Assembly: GCF_007991655.1 (NCBI RefSeq)
Contig: NZ_BJYT01000002.1
Span: 248,001 to 312,000 of the forward strand
DNA length: 64,000 bases
Origin: Segetibacter aerophilus
GTDB taxonomy: Bacteria > Bacteroidota > Bacteroidia > Chitinophagales > Chitinophagaceae
Direction: 5' to 3'
Positions 8,205-17,591 of this stretch are shown here, piece after piece (the first letter of the stretch is position 1; every line of letters begins with the position of its first letter). The notes under the pieces are model-generated. The model was not told the DNA's origin and ran no database searches. It saw only the letters and a program-made list of their open reading frames with translations. A program made the position numbers and the translations under genes.

Positions 8205-11200
8205 ATGAAAACTAACGTTGGTATAAAAAAAAATACAGGAAGCTTAATAATCCATGCTTTTGTAAAAGATATTAGAAAGAGGTTTTTCAGGACTATTAAA
8301 AATAGAAACCGCTTCATTATACATTCAATACTGGTAATTTCATTTTGTATTTCATGTAAATCTAAACCCGCTGTTCCGCCAATGTTTGCAGTGCTGGATA
8401 ACAACAGAACGGGTCTTAACTTCTCCAACCAACTTACCGCAACGGACACTTTCAACATGTTGAAGTACATGTACTTTTATAATGGTGCTGGAGTGGGTGC
8501 AGGCGATTTTAATAATGATGGAAAGATCGATTTATTTTTCTCTTCGAACCAAGGCAACAATAGTCTGTATTTGAACACAGGAGAGTTGCATTTTAAGGAT
8601 GTTACTGATGAAGCGGAAATACCAAAAGAAAATGCGTGGAACTCAGGCGTTTCTATTGTAGACATAAATAATGATGGTTTTCTTGACATTTATATCTCCA
8701 GGGTCGGAAAGTATGAGATTCTAAATAGCAGAAACGAATTGTTGATTTGCAAAGGGATTAATAAAAACGGAATTCCACAGTATGTTGATAAAGCACATGA
8801 ATATGGCCTTGATTTTTCAGGCTTTAGCACACAAGCGGCTTTTCTTGATTATGACATGGACGGTGACCTCGATATGTTTTTATTAAACCATTCTGTTCAC
8901 GAAAACGGGTCATTTCGCCCGAGAAAAGATTTTATCGGCACATACAGTGAGTTGTCTGGAGATAGGATGTTTCGTAATGACGGAAATCGTTTTACAGATG
9001 TTACTCATTATACAGGAATTAACAGTTCTGCCATTAGTTATGGATTAGGAGTAGTCGTAGCAGATATTAACCTTGATGGCTATCCTGATATGTATATAGG
9101 AAACGATTTTCATGAAAATGACTATTTATACATTAATCAGAAAAACAGCACTTTTAAAGAAGAAATTAATAATGAAATAATGCACACCAGCAAGTTTACG
9201 ATGGGTGTAGATGCTGCTGATGTTAATAATGATGGCTACCCTGAAATTATTTCCGTGGATATGTTGCCATCAGATCCTCACGTTTTAAAAAGCTCTTTTG
9301 GAGAAAATGAATATGATATCTATAACCTTAAGATAAAGCATGGTTATAATTACCAGTATACACGTAACAACTTTCAATTCAACCGAAAGAATGCAATGTT
9401 TAGTGAGATAGGTTTGTATTCTGGAATTGCTGCCACTGATTGGTCATGGGCTCCTTTATGGGTTGATTTTGATAATGATGGCCTTAAAGACCTGTTTATT
9501 TCTAACGGAATACCAAAGCGGATGAATGACATTGATTATGTCAATTTTATTTCTGACCAGGAAGTACAACAAAAGATACAGGACAAAAAAATTTATGGAA
9601 ACGATGCGACACTCATGAATGAGTTTCCTAAAATAAAAATACCAAATAAGTTTTTTAAAAACACGGGACAGCTACTGTTCTCTGATATGGAACAAAATAT
9701 CAGTAACGATAGATCCACTTATTCGAATGGTGCTGTTTATGCTGATTTTGATAATGACGGAGATTTGGATATAGTTGTAAATAACATAGATGAGCCCGCA
9801 CTGTTATATGAGAATAAAAATAATAATTTACACCAGAAAAAAGCGCTCGAAATAGCTTTAAAGGGAGATGTAAAAAATATTAATGGAGTTGGAGCTAAAG
9901 TGATTGTTTATGCAGATAAAGGCATTCGGATTTATGAAAAAAATGCAGTACATGGCTTCCTTTCAAGTATGGAAATACCTATGCACATAGGCCTTGATAA
10001 AACTACTATAGATTCTATTTTTCTTGTTTGGCCCGATAATACCTATCAGTCTATACAAATTCCCGGCGATACATCTTTACTTAAGCTGACCTATCGGACT
10101 AACTTACCCCAATTTGATTACAGCAAAATTACTTCTTTTAAAAAGCCTGAAAGTTTTCCTATGGCGGATATTACCGCTGCTACGGGGCTTACTTTTAAAC
10201 ATGAAGAAAATTCTTTTAACGAATTCGACCGCGAACCTTTAATACCGCACATGCTATCCACTGAAGGGCCGGGGCTAGCAGTAGCTGACATCAATCATGA
10301 CGGACTTGACGATGTCTTTATCGGTTCTTCGAAAGGAAAAAAGAGCGCGGTTTTTATTCAAAATAAGCAGGCAAAATTTAATAAAATAGATATACCTGTT
10401 TTAGATAATGATAGTACCTATGAAGATGTAGATGCTTGCTGGACAGATGTAAATAACGATGGCAATACAGATCTTGTCGTGGCAAGTGGGGGAAACGAAT
10501 ATTATGGCGAGGATAAATATTTAAGTCCCCGTGTTTATCTAAACGATGGAAAGGCACATTTTACTGTTTTGAATAATGCTTTTAATCATTTGTTCGTTAA
10601 TGCTTCCACAATTGCTCCATGTGATTTTAATGGTGATGGATTTATTGATTTGTTTATCGGTGGACGTTCTGTCCCTATGAGTTATGGTGAAGTTCCTCAC
10701 TCGTATCTTTTGCTCAACGATAAAACCGGCAGGTTCAAAGACATTACTTCTTTTTATGCAAAAGAATTGCATGATGTAGGATTTGTGACACACGGTATAT
10801 GGCTCGATTTGGATAAAGACGGCGACAAAGACCTGGTTCTCTCACTTGAATGGGACCGTATTATTGCATTCATCAATGAAAAGGGAAGTTTTAGAAAGAA
10901 GTTATTAACCGAAAAGAAAGGATGGTGGAATTTTATTACCCCTTGTGATATTGATAATGATGGAGATATTGACCTAATAGCAGGTAATCTAGGTCGAAAC
11001 AGCAGGTTAAAAGCTTCCGAAAAAGAAGAGGTAAAGCTTTACTATAACGATTTTGATGAAAATGAAAGAAAGGAACAGGTGCTGACATATTATCTAAACG
11101 GAAAAGAAATTCCTTTCGCGAACAAAGCGGAATTAGAAAAGCAAATGCCTTTTCTTAAGAAGAAATTCCTGTATGCAAGAGATTTTGCTGACGCCTCACT

Positions 11201-11630
11201 TGGTGAGATTTTTTCTGATCAAAAACTGAGTGAAGCCAATCTTTTTACTGCAAATTATTTATCCAACGCTGTTCTTATGAATGATGGAAAGATGGCTTTT
11301 AAGATTCAGGATTTACCATGGAATGCCCAGTTTTCTTCTTACCGCGACGCAGCCGTTGTCAATGCGAACGGAGATAATCTTCCCGACATTCTGCTGGTTG
11401 GTAATTACTATGAAAGCAACGTTGAAATGGGAAGATATGACGCTGATTTTGGCACGCTGTTGTTAAACAAAGGCGCGGGTACTTTTGCAGTCGAAAGCTT
11501 TAATGGCGTAAAAGTAAAAGGTCAGGTTCGAAACATTTCTTCAATTAATATAGCAAAAAAGGAAGCATATATCTTAGCAAGAAATAACGATAGTACGATG
11601 ATTATTAGTTTCAAAGACAGCCGCAGGTAG
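8205..11630 (+). CDS. FG-GAP/VCBS repeat lipoprotein with ASPIC/UnbV domain
   Basis: Large exported lipoprotein (1141 residues). Many FG-GAP calcium-type repeats are visible: DFNNDGKIDLFF, DINNDGFLDIYI, DYDMDGDLDMFL, DINLDGYPDMYI, DFDNDGLKDLFI, DFDNDGDLDIVV. An ASPIC/UnbV module follows at about residues 550-640 (GVGAKVIVYADKGI, IFLVWPDNT), then a second repeat set (DVNNDGNTDLVVASGG, DFNGDGFIDLFIGGR, DIDNDGDIDLIAGN). The family commonly accompanies SusC/SusD systems in Bacteroidota; its function is not established. The lipobox ISFCISC puts the acylated Cys at residue 51, so the N-region is unusually long, but no nearer Met exists. A TTG start at 8184 would come from the dispersed repeat and is rejected. 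Confidence 0.88.
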   Translation: MKTNVGIKKNTGSLIIHAFVKDIRKRFFRTIKNRNRFIIHSILVISFCISCKSKPAVPPMFAVLDNNRTGLNFSNQLTATDTFNMLKYMYFYNGAGVGAGDFNNDGKIDLFFSSNQGNNSLYLNTGELHFKDVTDEAEIPKENAWNSGVSIVDINNDGFLDIYISRVGKYEILNSRNELLICKGINKNGIPQYVDKAHEYGLDFSGFSTQAAFLDYDMDGDLDMFLLNHSVHENGSFRPRKDFIGTYSELSGDRMFRNDGNRFTDVTHYTGINSSAISYGLGVVVADINLDGYPDMYIGNDFHENDYLYINQKNSTFKEEINNEIMHTSKFTMGVDAADVNNDGYPEIISVDMLPSDPHVLKSSFGENEYDIYNLKIKHGYNYQYTRNNFQFNRKNAMFSEIGLYSGIAATDWSWAPLWVDFDNDGLKDLFISNGIPKRMNDIDYVNFISDQEVQQKIQDKKIYGNDATLMNEFPKIKIPNKFFKNTGQLLFSDMEQNISNDRSTYSNGAVYADFDNDGDLDIVVNNIDEPALLYENKNNNLHQKKALEIALKGDVKNINGVGAKVIVYADKGIRIYEKNAVHGFLSSMEIPMHIGLDKTTIDSIFLVWPDNTYQSIQIPGDTSLLKLTYRTNLPQFDYSKITSFKKPESFPMADITAATGLTFKHEENSFNEFDREPLIPHMLSTEGPGLAVADINHDGLDDVFIGSSKGKKSAVFIQNKQAKFNKIDIPVLDNDSTYEDVDACWTDVNNDGNTDLVVASGGNEYYGEDKYLSPRVYLNDGKAHFTVLNNAFNHLFVNASTIAPCDFNGDGFIDLFIGGRSVPMSYGEVPHSYLLLNDKTGRFKDITSFYAKELHDVGFVTHGIWLDLDKDGDKDLVLSLEWDRIIAFINEKGSFRKKLLTEKKGWWNFITPCDIDNDGDIDLIAGNLGRNSRLKASEKEEVKLYYNDFDENERKEQVLTYYLNGKEIPFANKAELEKQMPFLKKKFLYARDFADASLGEIFSDQKLSEANLFTANYLSNAVLMNDGKMAFKIQDLPWNAQFSSYRDAAVVNANGDNLPDILLVGNYYESNVEMGRYDADFGTLLLNKGAGTFAVESFNGVKVKGQVRNISSINIAKKEAYILARNNDSTMIISFKDSRR

Positions 11631-11712
11631 TTGGTGATCTTACGTAACAGTTATTTATAGTAACAATAAAAAGAGGTATTTTTTTTCAGACCTACCGCTC
11701 CTCTGTATCTAG

Positions 11713-11738
11713 CATTCTTGCGTGGCACTCTTGTACAG
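11713..11738 (-). repeat. Diverged dispersed repeat copy
   Basis: On the minus strand GTACAAGAGTGCCACGCAAG followed by AATG, close to the GTACAAG...TGCGACGCAACGATG consensus. It lies between two convergent genes. Confidence 0.6.
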
Positions 11739-11774
11739 TTTATTCTATATGCACTTGCCGAACACCTTATTTTA

Positions 11775-12719
11775 TTACACAATAGGAATGTATATTTTAG
11801 TAATCCATTTAGTACTGTCTGTTTCTTTAGACCTGTCTGTAATCAGTGATTGCCAATCAATAACACGACTTGAGAGATTGTAATCCTTCATATACATGTT
11901 TAACTCTTTGTACGCTTTTTTGATGTTTTGAACGCCTCCTTTTACTTCTGTTGTTAATGTTTTGTCTTTATCAGACATCAATATTTTAAAAGCAATATTA
12001 CCATTGTCAGGAAGAACTTTATTTGTCGGAATGGCTACCATTGTTGTATACTCAATGCTATCGTTAGTGGTAACGTTTAGCATGGGATAGTTTGTTTTAC
12101 TGGCTCCCCGGCTTTCAATATATTTTTTTAGAGTTTCAACTAAATTGTAAATTTCTGTTGTTGAAGGATAATGGGTTGTGGTTAGTTTAGCTGCAACTAA
12201 AAAAGTGTCTTTTACTGTAGTCCTTTGAATATTGCACGCATAAACTCTCTGTTCGTTTTCACTAAAAGATTTTAGGCTATCAAGTATTACCCGCATATTG
12301 TTTTTAATCCTTTTAGCCTGCTGATAGCTTAAAATTTTATTCAGAGGATTATTGCCTGTTGTTAAGGTGCTTTCCCATTTTACAGCAATTGAGTCAGGAG
12401 CAATTGGTGTTAATATAATATCCCCTGTAAACGCCTTATTTCCCATCACCATGTTTACTTCTATTGCGTTGTAGAGTTTTTTCGTTAGCTCGTAATTATA
12501 CCCATTGAATGAAAAATAGCCTTTTCGAAGATCCTCTTTTATTTGAGATGGCCACCACTTTGTCCAATTGTTTTGGTCTGATAGATTTCTGAATGTGGCG
12601 TTTTCATTTGCCTTCATTATAGATATTGAGGAAACTGATAATTGCCCTGGTATTAAAATGAAAGTAGCTATAGAGGAGAGTGCTACAATTATAAGTAACC
12701 CCACCATGATTTTTCTCAT
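11775..12719 (-). CDS. Membrane-anchored SRPBCC/GyrI-like domain protein
   Basis: 314-residue protein with one N-terminal membrane segment (about residues 5-24). A START/SRPBCC-like part follows (about 28-150: ISIMKANENATFRNLSDQNNW, then KWWPSQ). The C-terminal half (about 160-310) resembles the GyrI/effector-binding fold seen in similar two-part Bacteroidota proteins. The order of anchor, SRPBCC and effector-binding domain is common in Chitinophagaceae, but no ligand is known. It is a single gene convergent with the ASPIC/UnbV gene, with a repeat copy between them. The assignment rests on overall pattern rather than on catalytic motifs. Confidence 0.6.
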   Translation of the reverse strand: MRKIMVGLLIIVALSSIATFILIPGQLSVSSISIMKANENATFRNLSDQNNWTKWWPSQIKEDLRKGYFSFNGYNYELTKKLYNAIEVNMVMGNKAFTGDIILTPIAPDSIAVKWESTLTTGNNPLNKILSYQQAKRIKNNMRVILDSLKSFSENEQRVYACNIQRTTVKDTFLVAAKLTTTHYPSTTEIYNLVETLKKYIESRGASKTNYPMLNVTTNDSIEYTTMVAIPTNKVLPDNGNIAFKILMSDKDKTLTTEVKGGVQNIKKAYKELNMYMKDYNLSSRVIDWQSLITDRSKETDSTKWITKIYIPIV

Positions 12720-12914
12720 AAAAAAATAAATTGAACAAATGATGCAAAGTAATGCAAGAGCATCTTTACCATGACATTTCCTAGTAAAAGTTTAACGGTA
12801 GTATTATTATTTGATAAACTAATAGTGCATTTTTTAATAGCTACTTCTTTCAATTCAGGATTCGTTGTGCCTTCTATTCTTTTATTACTGGTTCATGTTA
12901 CTGATTAAAAATAA

Positions 12915-13271
12915 TTGCTAATGCTTATTACAGTGTCCGAAAGCCCTTTGCCGGTAATGGCTCAGCTATTGCCGGTATTTGGTATCCTAGCAAATGATCT
13001 AAACAAGGATGGCAGACAGGATCTTTTTCTTGCTGGAAACTTCTTTGGCCTGAAGCCTCAAACCGGCCGTTTTGATGCTTCTTATGGTAGTACTTTTTTG
13101 GGTGCTGGGGGCAATACCTTTAACTATGTACATCCGGCAATAAGTGGATTGTTAGTGAAAGGTGAAGCGCGGGATATTGCGACAATAAGAGGCGCCAATG
13201 GGGCAGAGTATATAGCTGTAGCAATCAACAACGACAAACTGTGTTTATTTAAAAGAAAAAGTAATCGATAG
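12915..13271 (+). pseudogene. C-terminal remnant of an ASPIC/UnbV (VCBS) protein
   Basis: A 118-codon frame whose protein matches only the last ~100 residues of the FG-GAP/ASPIC family: LPVMAQLLPVFGILANDLNK, DGRQDLFLAGNFFG, GRFDASYGSTFL, GLLVKGEARDIATI, VAINNDKLCLF. The intact neighbour ending at 11630 has the same pattern in its tail (DILLVGNYYES, GRYDADFGTLLLNKG, VKVKGQVRNI). There is no signal peptide and no upstream repeats, and the 5' end enters non-coding sequence. The simplest reading is the surviving 3' end of a deleted paralogue. A small stand-alone gene is possible but less likely. Confidence 0.7.
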
Positions 13272-13631
13272 AGAAATCTAAGACGTCGAGCATTAACCGG
13301 ACGACGCTCGAATGGTTAGACATTTTAGTTCTGTATAAATTGAATGGACATGATACAAGTGGAATATTGTAGAAATTATTTGTAATAATGTTATTCGGTA
13401 AATCATAACTTTCAACTTTAATTTCAACGATTATTTAAAATTTCCTTTTATGCCTGCCTTTCATTCAAAGTGTGTTTTCTCCCGCATTCGCCTTGCGAAT
13501 GCAACTTATAAAATCACAAGTGCTGCCTTGGATATCGATTAGAGTGAATTTCGAAAATTTCCATTGTTTCCACGTAAGTTTTTCAAACAATAAAACTATT
13601 TACATCATTAATTATAATCAATTTGAAACAC
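13272..13631. other. 360-bp spacer before the DUF1080/cytochrome genes
   Basis: No supported gene. It contains a perfect 8-bp hairpin with a 3-nt loop at 13484-13502 (GCATTCGC/GCGAATGC) and an imperfect stem near 13286-13310. The hairpin lacks a T-run, so it is not a standard terminator; it may be a transcript leader structure. Confidence 0.45.
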
Positions 13632-15482
13632 ATGAAGTTTCCATTTTCTTGTTTTCCGCCGGGATTGAAACGAGTGACTAATGCAAAGGCAATTCTACTT
13701 TTTGCCGGCGCTTTCGGTTACAATGTTTTAGCAGCGCAAACTACTTTACCGCTTACAGACCTTTCCTTTTTTAAAAGCCCCGGCTCTACCTGGAAACTTG
13801 CCGGAGATGTAAAGGGAGATCTTGAAAAAAACGGAGTGCTCACTCTGACCCCGGGAACCGGGGTGCTTGCAAACATCACTGATTTCAATAATCCCGGGCA
13901 AGACCTTGTGTCGAACATGCAGCATGGCGACGTCGATCTTGAGCTGGACTACATGATGGCTAAAGGCTCTAACTCGGGAATTTATTTGCAAGGCCGTTAT
14001 GAGATTCAATTGTTAGATAGCTGGGGAGTAGTAAACCCTAAAGCGGGCGACAATGGAGGAATTTACGAGCGTTGGAATGAAGGAAAGCCAGAGGGGCAAA
14101 AGGGATATGAAGGACACGCTCCAAGGCAGAATGCGAGCCGCGCACCAGGTTTATGGCAACACATTAAAATATCTTTTCAGGCACCACGCGTAAATAGTAA
14201 TGGACTAAAGCTGGAGGGCGCAAAAATCTTACGTGTAGAGTTGAACGGTGTTTCTATACAAGAGAATGTCGAACTGTCGGGCCCTACAAGAGGTGCGTTA
14301 GGCAATGATGAAGTAGCCTCAGGGCCTTTGCGTCTGCAGGGAGATCACGGCTCTGTTGCCTTTAGAAACATTAAACTAACAACTTATGATAAGCCTCGCC
14401 CTGAATTAATTGACTTGAAGTATAAAGTGTATAAAGGAAAGTTTGAAACGCAACCTGATTTTAAAAAGTTGCCTCCTGATGCTGAGGGTTCTTCTGTAAT
14501 TCTTTCGTCTAATATTAGTAAGCTAGAGAATGAGTTTACGATAGTTTATACAGGTACGCTTAGAGTTAAAGAGGCTGGTGATTACAATTTCAATCTAAGT
14601 CTTTTGGCGGGCCGCGGGTCCATGACCATTAATAACAATGTGGCAGTAAATGTAGGCCAGCAGAGGGGGCGGGGAAAAGTGACTTTGCCTGCTGGCGACC
14701 TTCCGTTTCAGCTTATTTATTCAAAAATCTTCGATTTTGCTAAACCCGCTTTAGGCCTTGCTATTGCCGGTCCTGGAATAAGAGAATACCTGATTAGTGA
14801 CGCCAATGTGGCTTCCGGTGATCCGATTGATCCTATCTTAATAAATGCACCCGTTAACACCATCCTTCGCAGCTTCATGGATGTTGACACAGTACGAGTA
14901 ACGCATGCTGTAAATGTTGGAAGTCCATCAGAGGTTAATTACACCTATGACCTGGACAAAGGGATGATTGTGCAGGCATGGCGTGGACGGTTTCTGGATG
15001 CGACACCTATGTGGCATTCGAGAGGCGACGGGTCGTCAAGACCTTCGGGCTCGTTACTAAAATTTGGAAAGCCGATTATGGCTTTACAAACGCTGAGCTC
15101 TCCTACGGCATCCTGGTCGTTTGATACTGCAGGCACTGGTTATCGTCCAAAGGGATACATTCTTGATGCTAGTGACCGACCCACTTTTCGCTACCAGATT
15201 TACAACGCAATGGTAAACGACGTAACGAGGATAATGGATAAAAACGAAGGCCTTCACCGCGAGATATCTGTGGTTGGAGCTGTTCCAAACTTGTATATGC
15301 GACTAGCTGAAGGTTTTAAAATCGAAACATCCGCCGAAAATCTTTACCTCGTAAATGACAAATCATACTATTTAAGAATAGATGATAGTGGAACAGGTAA
15401 GGCAATAATAAGAGACTCTAATGGGCATAAAGAATTGTTGGTGCCTGTTCAAAGTAAAATAAGTTATTCTATCCTTTTTTAA
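13632..15482 (+). CDS. DUF1080 (3-keto-glycoside hydrolase type) protein with PA14-like domain
   Basis: Exported 616-residue protein. A signal peptide (about 1-36, ending VLAAQ) leads into a DUF1080 lectin-like sandwich (about 45-255): GDVDLELDYMMAKGSNSGIYL, QGRYEIQLLDSWG, GGIYERWNEGKP, PGLWQHIKISFQAPR, GPLRLQGDHGSVAFRNI. A PA14-like segment follows (about 270-390, FTIVYTGTLRVKEAGDYNFN), then a C-terminal module found in cytochrome-associated proteins. DUF1080 members are linked to hydrolysis of 3-keto-disaccharides or glycosides; the exact substrate cannot be read here. I use the ATG at 13632 rather than the TTG at 13623. The next gene starts 12 bp downstream, so they share a transcript. Confidence 0.8.
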   Translation: MKFPFSCFPPGLKRVTNAKAILLFAGAFGYNVLAAQTTLPLTDLSFFKSPGSTWKLAGDVKGDLEKNGVLTLTPGTGVLANITDFNNPGQDLVSNMQHGDVDLELDYMMAKGSNSGIYLQGRYEIQLLDSWGVVNPKAGDNGGIYERWNEGKPEGQKGYEGHAPRQNASRAPGLWQHIKISFQAPRVNSNGLKLEGAKILRVELNGVSIQENVELSGPTRGALGNDEVASGPLRLQGDHGSVAFRNIKLTTYDKPRPELIDLKYKVYKGKFETQPDFKKLPPDAEGSSVILSSNISKLENEFTIVYTGTLRVKEAGDYNFNLSLLAGRGSMTINNNVAVNVGQQRGRGKVTLPAGDLPFQLIYSKIFDFAKPALGLAIAGPGIREYLISDANVASGDPIDPILINAPVNTILRSFMDVDTVRVTHAVNVGSPSEVNYTYDLDKGMIVQAWRGRFLDATPMWHSRGDGSSRPSGSLLKFGKPIMALQTLSSPTASWSFDTAGTGYRPKGYILDASDRPTFRYQIYNAMVNDVTRIMDKNEGLHREISVVGAVPNLYMRLAEGFKIETSAENLYLVNDKSYYLRIDDSGTGKAIIRDSNGHKELLVPVQSKISYSILF

Positions 15483-15494
15483 AATATAGTAAAA

Positions 15495-17528
15495 ATGATT
15501 CGTTTTAATAAGAAGAATGTCTTCAGTAAAATGCTCCCTGTTGTGTTGCTGACGCTGGCAATATCAGGACTGAAGACTGAAGGATGGGCACAGGCAGAAA
15601 GTGCTAAAGAAGAAGATTACTTCAAAATAATGAGGGTGCCAGCACCGGAAGGTATTATACTCGAAGTAGGCGGTCTTTGTACGTTGCCTAATGGAGACGT
15701 AGGCGTCACGACGAGGCGCGGCGACGTGTTTATTGTGGAAAATCCGACAAGCCAACGTCCGTACTTTAGAAAATTTGCAAGTGGCATGCACGAAGTCTTG
15801 GGACTGGTGTATAAAGAGGGTGCATTGTATTGTGCCCAACGGGGAGAGCTAACAAAACTGGTTGATACAGATATGGATGGTAAAGCGGATGTATACGAAA
15901 CAGTGTATGCATGGCCGGTATCCGGAAATTACCATGAATATAGTTTCGGACCAAAGCTAGCGCCGGACGGTTCTTTCTTTGTGACACTGAATTTAGGCTT
16001 TCCCGAGGATTGGTGGCACCCAAGAAGTTTTGTGCCATGGAGAGGTTGGGCGCTTAATATTAAGGAGGATGGCAGCATGGAGCCATGGGCAACCGGTCTG
16101 CGTTCTCCCTGTGGCATAAGCATGATAGACGGTGAGTTGTGGTATACCGATAACCAGGGCGACTGGGTAGGGTCCGGCAGCTTGAAGCCAATAAGAAAAG
16201 GCGCTTTTCTAGGTCATCCTGCCGGTCTGGTTTGGGCTAATTTACCAAACTCACCTGTAAAGGTTAAGCAGGAGCAGATATTGTCGAAAATAAATCCGAG
16301 GTTGGATGTAGATAAAGAGGGCCGTCCTGTTAAGCCAGCAAATATCGTGAACGAACAGTTTATGACGCAAGCGGATATGAAGCAATTCGTACCTGAACTG
16401 CAGGCAGCTGCTGTATGGCTGCCCCACGGTATTCTAGGAATTTCCAATTCTGAAATCGTAAAAATACCGGAAGGTTCTTTTGGACCTTTTGCCGGACAGC
16501 TGTTGGTTGGTGACCAGGGGCAAAGTATTATTGATCGCGTCTTTATGGAAAAAGTTAACGGCGAATACCAGGGAGCTTCATGGGCATTTCGAAGTGGCTT
16601 TCAATCAGGTATCGTTCGTTTGGCGTGGGCGAAAGACGGGTCATTAATGGTTGGTGAAACAAATCGCGGCTGGGGATCAGCAGGCGAAGCCACAGAAGGA
16701 CTTCAGCGACTTGTTTGGAACAATTCAATTCCATTTGAAATGAGAGCAGTTCGTGCAATGCCTGATGGATTTGAAATTGAGTTCACGAAACCTGCCGATC
16801 AGAAAACAGCAGAAGATATAGCTTCTTATTCGGTAGAAAGTTATACTTATAAATATCATGCAGTCTACGGCAGTCCTCCTGTAAATACGGAAAAGTGTAC
16901 GATTACTGGCGTAAAGGTGTCAGATGATGGAATGAAGGCAAGAATAGTAGTTAGTAACCTCCGTAAAAATTTCATCCATACAATTACGATTAACGGCGTT
17001 CAGGATAAAGAAACTTTTTTTTCACTGGTTCACCCGGTAGCTTATTACACCTTGAATAATATCCCTGAGGGTAAAAAACTGCTTCCAAGTGAAGTAAGTA
17101 CAAAGAACTCGGGCAAGGGTGGGAAGGGTTCTTCACTTCCTTCAAAAAGTACCGTCCCTGTCCGCTACAAAAATACAAAAGGCGCGGCTGCAAATCCTGC
17201 CACCTCTGACCAGACACCCACTACAGCAACGCCAGTTTCATCAAAAACAAAAGCAACGAAAGCTCCATCATTTGCAGAAGTTAAAAATCTGCTGCAAAAG
17301 AACACTTGTCTCGCTTGTCACAATCCTGATACAAGACAAGTAGGTCCTGCCTACAAGGATGTTGCAAAACGTAAGTATACCGTTGCTCAAATCATAGATT
17401 TAATTCATAATCCAAAGCCAGAGCATTGGCCTGATTATTCAACGCCAATGCCTCCGATGCCGCAGGTGCCAAATGCGGAGGCACGTAAAATTGCAGAGTG
17501 GATTAACTCTTTGAATAAGTCGAAGTAA
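15495..17528 (+). CDS. Glucose/sorbosone dehydrogenase-like beta-propeller with C-terminal cytochrome c
   Basis: Exported 677-residue protein. After a signal peptide (to about residue 32) comes a six-bladed-propeller region similar to PQQ-linked sugar dehydrogenases and the membrane-bound dehydrogenase domain: EVGGLCTLPNGDVGVTTRRG, GLRSPCGISMIDGELWYTDN, LLVGDQGQSIIDRV. A low-complexity Ser/Thr/Lys linker (about 540-590) leads to a cytochrome c domain with CLACH near residues 605-609 and a Met-rich MPPMPQVP near 653 as probable axial ligand. It lies between two DUF1080 genes, which suggests oxidation of a sugar coupled to 3-keto-glycoside cleavage; that coupling is inference. Whether PQQ is bound cannot be read from the sequence. 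Confidence 0.82.
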   Translation: MIRFNKKNVFSKMLPVVLLTLAISGLKTEGWAQAESAKEEDYFKIMRVPAPEGIILEVGGLCTLPNGDVGVTTRRGDVFIVENPTSQRPYFRKFASGMHEVLGLVYKEGALYCAQRGELTKLVDTDMDGKADVYETVYAWPVSGNYHEYSFGPKLAPDGSFFVTLNLGFPEDWWHPRSFVPWRGWALNIKEDGSMEPWATGLRSPCGISMIDGELWYTDNQGDWVGSGSLKPIRKGAFLGHPAGLVWANLPNSPVKVKQEQILSKINPRLDVDKEGRPVKPANIVNEQFMTQADMKQFVPELQAAAVWLPHGILGISNSEIVKIPEGSFGPFAGQLLVGDQGQSIIDRVFMEKVNGEYQGASWAFRSGFQSGIVRLAWAKDGSLMVGETNRGWGSAGEATEGLQRLVWNNSIPFEMRAVRAMPDGFEIEFTKPADQKTAEDIASYSVESYTYKYHAVYGSPPVNTEKCTITGVKVSDDGMKARIVVSNLRKNFIHTITINGVQDKETFFSLVHPVAYYTLNNIPEGKKLLPSEVSTKNSGKGGKGSSLPSKSTVPVRYKNTKGAAANPATSDQTPTTATPVSSKTKATKAPSFAEVKNLLQKNTCLACHNPDTRQVGPAYKDVAKRKYTVAQIIDLIHNPKPEHWPDYSTPMPPMPQVPNAEARKIAEWINSLNKSK

Positions 17529-17591
17529 AAAGGGCAAAAATAGTTTTTCGACAAAATAACAATGAACAGTTTTATAGTTTTTAAACACAAA

